The notes under the pieces: generated by a model
The model's database searches: none
The model's input: only the letters and a program-made list of their open reading frames with translations
Told to the model about the DNA's origin: nothing
Source: Arabidopsis thaliana
Taxonomy: Eukaryota; Streptophyta; Magnoliopsida; Brassicales; Brassicaceae
Assembly (NCBI RefSeq): GCF_000001735.4
Contig: NC_003074.8
Coordinates: 5,890,101-5,954,100, forward strand
Length of the DNA stretch: 64,000 nt
Direction: 5' to 3'
Translations under genes and position numbers: made by a program
In this document: positions 59,551-64,000 of the stretch, piece by piece
Layout of the letters: the number at the start of each line of letters is the position of its first letter
Position numbering within the stretch: position 1 is the first letter of the stretch

Positions 59551-60139
59551 AGCCTTTTCTAGTTTCCCATTATCGCAAAAAGCAGAGAAAGTATTGATCA
59601 GGAAGCTGCTCGGTCTGGGTTATACACAATTTCAACACCTTGAAGATCCAATTCCACTGTTTTGTGTGTGTTTTTGATGAAGACACTTCATCTAGATTAT
59701 TAGTGAGTGACTTTGAAAATCATTTGGCTTGTTTAAGACTCTTGGTATTGTTTCTCTTCATTGATATACAAACTAGAAGATGCACACTGAATCTTATATA
59801 TCTGAATCAGGAATTAAATTTCAACAAGTAAAAATTCTTTTTCATTATTTCCAAGTGATGCTTATCCTCGTTTATGTGTTTTTCGTTCTTTTTTTTGGGA
59901 ATCCCCTTGTTTAAGGGGTGTAGTATATATGCTTGCTAAGTTGATGTTTATTCTTGCTTTTTGATTCTGCAACCTCACAGGGCATAAGTCTAAACATGGA
60001 AAAAGCTAAAATCCTTACAAGCAAAGTATAAAGGTTTGATCCTAAAAAACACAAGATTCATTCTATAAATAGAAATTTAATATACTGATGCTTATCTGTA
60101 TATTGACTAGTTTTCTCTCTCGTTTCTGCATATCTTCTC
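59551..60139. other. Spacer between PPR fragment and MATH gene
   Basis: Divergent promoter region. TATAAATAGAAA near 60065 is a plausible TATA box for the MATH gene at 60140. No other gene was seen. Confidence 0.45.
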
Positions 60140-62024
60140 ATGGCCAGTTCCGGTGATTATGATGGTATCATCTCACTCTCCCTCTATATTCTTCACTTAC
60201 CCTATCTGATTAAATACACTGACGTACCAGCCGTGAATGGTATATGTATATGTGCATATGGTCCTATAGATAGACCATTGAATGATATACATCATAGGAA
60301 ACCAAGTGTGATAGTTAAGATTTCAACCTTTGGATGATGTTGTTGCCCTGTTTTGTTACGGATAGTGTAATTAGATTGATTTCTCCTTCCACTTAAAGGT
60401 AAAATGTATAAGTAAATTTGCACAAAGGTAACTTTTGTGAGAAATGCTTGCAGAAATTATAAAGTCTATATCTGATGCCCCACCAACACATTACATGGTC
60501 AAGATAGAGTCTTTCTCACTCCTTACAAAGCATGCTATTGAGAGATATGAAACTGAGAGCTTTGAAGCTGGTGGCTACAAATGGTATGCCATCATTGTTA
60601 CACAACCTTTTCTTTAGTAATTAACAAAACCCTTTTGTGATTGAAGATTAATCATCATAACACGTGCTGGTATCTTAAACCCTGTTTACTGTTGGAACAT
60701 GCCTCAACTTTTTCAGTGCTTTTTGTTGATGGGATTCTATTCTACATTGCTTTAGGGTGTGGTCAGTAGTTATGTTTTGGAAAATTTTCTTTTATTCAAA
60801 AGTAAATGTTACATCCTCTTTTTCTCTCTAAGTAGTGGACTAGTATAAAGTCTCTCTGGTCATGGTTTTCAACTTTTCCAACTCATAGTGGATCGTTTCT
60901 CATGTGAAATCTGGACCCATCTTTGTTTCTATTTTCCTGTGTCCAATTAAATACGGTGAATTTAGTCAATTACTGTGCATTAGTATTAACATGTCTAACA
61001 TAATATGTGGTCTTGCTTGCAGGAAACTGGTTCTGTACCCAAATGGAAACAAGAGCAAGAATACGAAAGACCATGTTTCTGTTTACTTGTCTCTTGCGGA
61101 CTCTAGTTCATTAAGTCCAGGGTGGGAGGTTTATGCAGTTTTCCGTCTGTATTTACTGGATCAAAACAAAGATAACTATTTGATTCTACAAGGTATCTTT
61201 AACTTCTTCAAACAGTATGTTTCTCTCATCCTTGTCCCACTCTTAGTATGCATTTTGTGTTGCAGGAAACGAGAGACGGTTTCATTCGGTGAAGCGCGAA
61301 TGGGGATTTGATAAATTCATCCCAACCGGTACCTTCTCTGATGCGTCAAACGGTTACCTTATGGAAGACACATGTATGTTTGGAGCTGATGTGTTTGTTT
61401 CTAAGGAGAGAAGAAGTGGGAGAGGAGAATGTTTATCAATGATTAAAGATGCTACTAGCTCTAAACACGTCTGGAAAATTGAGAATTTCTCCAAGTTAGA
61501 CAAAGAGAGCTATGACTCTAATGCTTTCTTCGCTGGAGATAGAAAATGGTAACACAAATTTGCCAACAATCCCAAAGCAACCGTAGCTTTAAGCTAATAA
61601 ATGGTACTACTAATGCAGGAAGATAGAGTTTTATCCTACGGGAACAAAGCAAGGAACAGGAACCCATCTTTCTATCTATCTGACCCTTGTTGATCCTGAA
61701 ACCATTTCAGATGGTACAAAGATATTTGTAGAGTTTACAATTCGAATATTTGATCAGTTACAAGGCAGACACATTGCCGGGAAGGGTAAACACCGCAAAC
61801 TCAATCACATACTTGTTATATGAATGTGAATGTGTTCACCTCTTGATCTGTAAGTTCTCTGGTTTACAGTTACTAAATGGTTTAGTCGATCAAGCTCGGA
61901 GCATGGATGGGTGAAATATGTATCCATGGTTTATTTCACGCAGCCAAACAGTGGTCTGTTGCTCAAAGATGTATGTCTTGTTGAAGCTGATGTATGCGTT
62001 CATGGAATCACCAGTGCAATCTAA
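60140..62024 (+). CDS. TRAF-like protein with two MATH domains, likely At3g17380
   Basis: Six exons (60140-60164, 60454-60583, 61023-61192, 61266-61548, 61619-61785, 61870-62024) keep frame and give 309 aa. Two MATH domains follow each other. The first covers about residues 20-155 ([42 protein letters not shown]); the second about 170-305 ([62 protein letters not shown]). No BTB, RING or protease domain is present, so it is a MATH-only plant protein. Such domains bind short peptide motifs and often act as ubiquitin-system adaptors; a specific partner cannot be read off. Exon phases repeat between the two domains (both split at the Trp of YKW and RKW), which shows an internal duplication of the exon pair. 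Confidence 0.9.
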
Positions 62025-62383
62025 TCTCATCATGTTTTAACTCTTACAATAAAGTCTCACTTGCCTCTCTGTTTAAGGACTCGTCAAAGCCAAAATATTT
62101 GATATTGATAATGCAAACAAAGGAGACTAATGTCGAATATTATTCTCTTATATGATTTTCTTCTCAAAATAAGTAAGAAATACATATTATGAATTTAACT
62201 TTCTTAGCACAAGAATACCATATAAATAATTATATAAATTCCCAGCTGCTTAGCTTTTTTCTTCAAAGTTGAAAACAAAATGAATAAACCCATCTCAGAG
62301 TTGAAACTAAAGAGGCAGAAAGAGCCTAAAATACAGAGAACAAGACTGATTCTGGACAGAAGTGAAACAGAGGCTGACAGGTT
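62025..62383. other. Convergent 3' UTRs of the MATH gene and SAM synthetase
   Basis: AT-rich, with nothing coding. It ends with the SAM synthetase 3' UTR, whose stop is at 62384. Confidence 0.5.
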
Positions 62384-63565
62384 TCAAGCTTGGACCTTGT
62401 TAGACTTGAGTGGCTTGACTACCTCCCAGGTGAAATCAGCATCGTCCCTTCCAAAGTGACCATAGGCAGCAGTCTTCAAGAACCTACCATTACCTCCTCT
62501 CTTCAGATCCAAGTTAATGGAGATCATACCTGGCCTGAAATCAAAACTCTCCTTCACAATCTCAAGAATCTCCTTGTCTGGTATCTTTCCTGTTCCATAA
62601 CTGTCCACGAACACAGACAATGGCTCAGGGACACCAATGGCATACGAGACTTGCACAATGACCCGCCTCGCTAGCCCACTGGCTACAATGCTCTTAGCTG
62701 CTTGCCTAACGATGTAAGCCCCACTCCTGTCAACCTTGGTTGGGTCCTTTCCAGAGAAAGCACCACCTCCGTGTGCACCCCAACCACCATAAGTATCGAT
62801 GATGATCTTACGGCCGGTAAGCCCTGCATCTCCATGAGGACCTCCGATAACAAAACGACCAGATGGGTTGAGATGGAAGATGGTTTTCTCATCAAGGTAT
62901 TTCTCTGGGATCACTGGCTTGATCACATGCTCCTTAAGATCAGCTGCGATCTCATCGTTAGTCACAGTCTCGTCATGCTGTGTTGAGATGAGAACAGTGT
63001 GGACACGTACAGGAACCATGGCTCCGCTTTCGTTGATGTACTCAATAGTGACTTGAGTCTTACCATCTGGCCTCAACCAAGGGCAAGTTCCATTCTTGCG
63101 AACTTCAGTGAGTTTAGCTCCAAGCTTAGTAGCGAGAACGTGAGTAAGAGGCATGAGCTCAGGAGTCTCATCAGTAGCATACCCAAACATGTGACCTTGG
63201 TCACCAGCTCCAACCTCCTCTGGCTTCTTGGTGAGATGACCATGAACACCTTGTGCAATGTCAGGACTCTGTTGCTCAATGTTAACCAGAACCTTGCAAT
63301 TGTCAGCATCTAGACCAACGTCAGCAGAGACGAATCCAATCTCACGGCATGTTTTACGAACAATCTGCTCGTAATCAACGTTAGCCTTGGTGGTGATTTC
63401 TCCAAAAACCATGACCATGTTAGTCTTGGTACAAGTCTCACAAGCAACTTTGCTCTCAGGGTCTTGTTCAAGGCAAGCATCGAGGATAGCGTCGGAGATC
63501 TGATCACAAAGCTTGTCGGGATGTCCCTCGTTGACGGATTCAGATGTGAACAAAAAAGATTCCAT
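62384..63565 (-). CDS. MTO3: S-adenosylmethionine synthetase, likely At3g17390
   Basis: Single coding exon of 393 aa from the ATG at 63565 ([20 protein letters not shown]). A Met six codons upstream (MNQIGK) is not used in the family. It makes S-adenosylmethionine from methionine and ATP in the cytosol. It has the three-domain MAT fold with GHPDKLCDQ, the ATP/metal [18 protein letters not shown], the GAGDQG region, [13 protein letters not shown] with [26 protein letters not shown], and the C-terminal [16 protein letters not shown]. All family motifs appear intact. A 5' UTR intron lies between 63593 and 63800 (acceptor CTGTATTAG, donor AAG/GTATGT). The gene is also called SAMS3 or MAT4; mto3 mutants over-accumulate methionine. 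It supplies methyl groups for transmethylation, ethylene, polyamine and lignin pathways. Confidence 0.95.
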   Translation of the reverse strand: MESFLFTSESVNEGHPDKLCDQISDAILDACLEQDPESKVACETCTKTNMVMVFGEITTKANVDYEQIVRKTCREIGFVSADVGLDADNCKVLVNIEQQSPDIAQGVHGHLTKKPEEVGAGDQGHMFGYATDETPELMPLTHVLATKLGAKLTEVRKNGTCPWLRPDGKTQVTIEYINESGAMVPVRVHTVLISTQHDETVTNDEIAADLKEHVIKPVIPEKYLDEKTIFHLNPSGRFVIGGPHGDAGLTGRKIIIDTYGGWGAHGGGAFSGKDPTKVDRSGAYIVRQAAKSIVASGLARRVIVQVSYAIGVPEPLSVFVDSYGTGKIPDKEILEIVKESFDFRPGMISINLDLKRGGNGRFLKTAAYGHFGRDDADFTWEVVKPLKSNKVQA

Positions 63566-63884
63566 TTTTCCGATCTGATTCACGAAAGAAACCTAATACA
63601 GAGCAGAGAAATCAAACAAGATCAATGAGAAGTAGTATAAACACACATAACAAACTCGAATCAATTAAAAATTGGAATCTAGATTCAATAACCAGATCTA
63701 TAAATCAACACTTCTCTCAAACAAAAATCGACACTTGGTTCAAATTCTACAGAAATGCAGGAATCTTGAGAAAGTATGAATCGAAGAAAAGTGAACATAC
63801 CTTAAAAGGAGATTAGTAATGAAGGTTGAGCTAAAGAAATGTGGTGGTAGTAGTAGTACGAAGGTGAAGGAGGAGCGTATAAGC

Positions 63885-63894
63885 TTTATATATA
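63885..63894 (-). promoter_or_regulatory. MTO3: TATA box of the SAM synthetase gene
   Basis: The minus strand reads TATATATAAA, placed about 85 bp before the splice donor of the 5' UTR exon (63801). Transcription would then start near 63855-63862. A strong TATA fits a highly expressed housekeeping gene. Confidence 0.65.
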
Positions 63895-64000
63895 CGAGCT
63901 CGTCGAGGGGGTTGGTGTAAGATCGTAATTTCGTCCAGATTCATTCCCAGTTTCATCTAACTGTGTTCAGACAATGAGATCTAGATATCTGACGGTTCAG

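Overview
The window is plant nuclear DNA. I read it as Arabidopsis thaliana chromosome 3, about At3g17240 to At3g17390. The evidence is spliced genes with GT-AG introns, AT-rich spacers, and an ordered gene set whose reconstructed protein lengths fit that region: mtLPD2 507 aa, DRM3 710 aa, ECT6 595 aa, POK1 2066 aa, SAM synthetase 393 aa. Locus names are from memory of gene order, not from a search. Exon borders were read by eye from splice consensus and reading-frame continuity; single borders may be off by a base.

Layout. 1-4.3 kb: mitochondrial lipoamide dehydrogenase and a PP2C phosphatase, both on the minus strand. 4.8-5.6 kb: a retroposed insertion with a poly(A) tail and a near-perfect 16-bp target-site duplication. 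6-17 kb: a duplicated block in which two long hAT-transposase-like genes flank F-box genes in several states of decay (one intact, one frame-broken, one truncated, two relics). One hAT-like copy has lost its ancestral start codon. 17.5-23 kb: EMB2786 (LYR protein) and DRM3, a methyltransferase homologue without its catalytic cysteine. 23.8-26.6 kb: a broken F-box relic carrying an inverted repeat, then an intact F-box gene. 27-30 kb: the m6A reader ECT6. 30.5-36.7 kb: a 21-exon importin-beta family receptor. 36.8-44 kb: a gene-poor stretch with a Mutator-like element (11-bp target-site duplication), a small membrane-protein ORF and a SWEET sugar-transporter relic. 44-45 kb: a secreted GUB_WAK_bind protein flanked by diverged duplicate sequence. 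46-56 kb: kinesin-12 POK1 (34 coding exons). 56-64 kb: a methyltransferase, a truncated PPR gene, a double-MATH protein and S-adenosylmethionine synthetase.

The genes do not form one pathway. Functional links are loose: the SAM synthetase supplies the methyl donor used by methyltransferases, DRM3 acts in RNA-directed DNA methylation and ECT6 reads RNA methylation. The conserved housekeeping genes look ordinary. The unusual material is in the accessory stretches (4.8-17, 23.8-24.8, 37-45 and 56-57 kb), where duplication, insertion and decay can be read directly.
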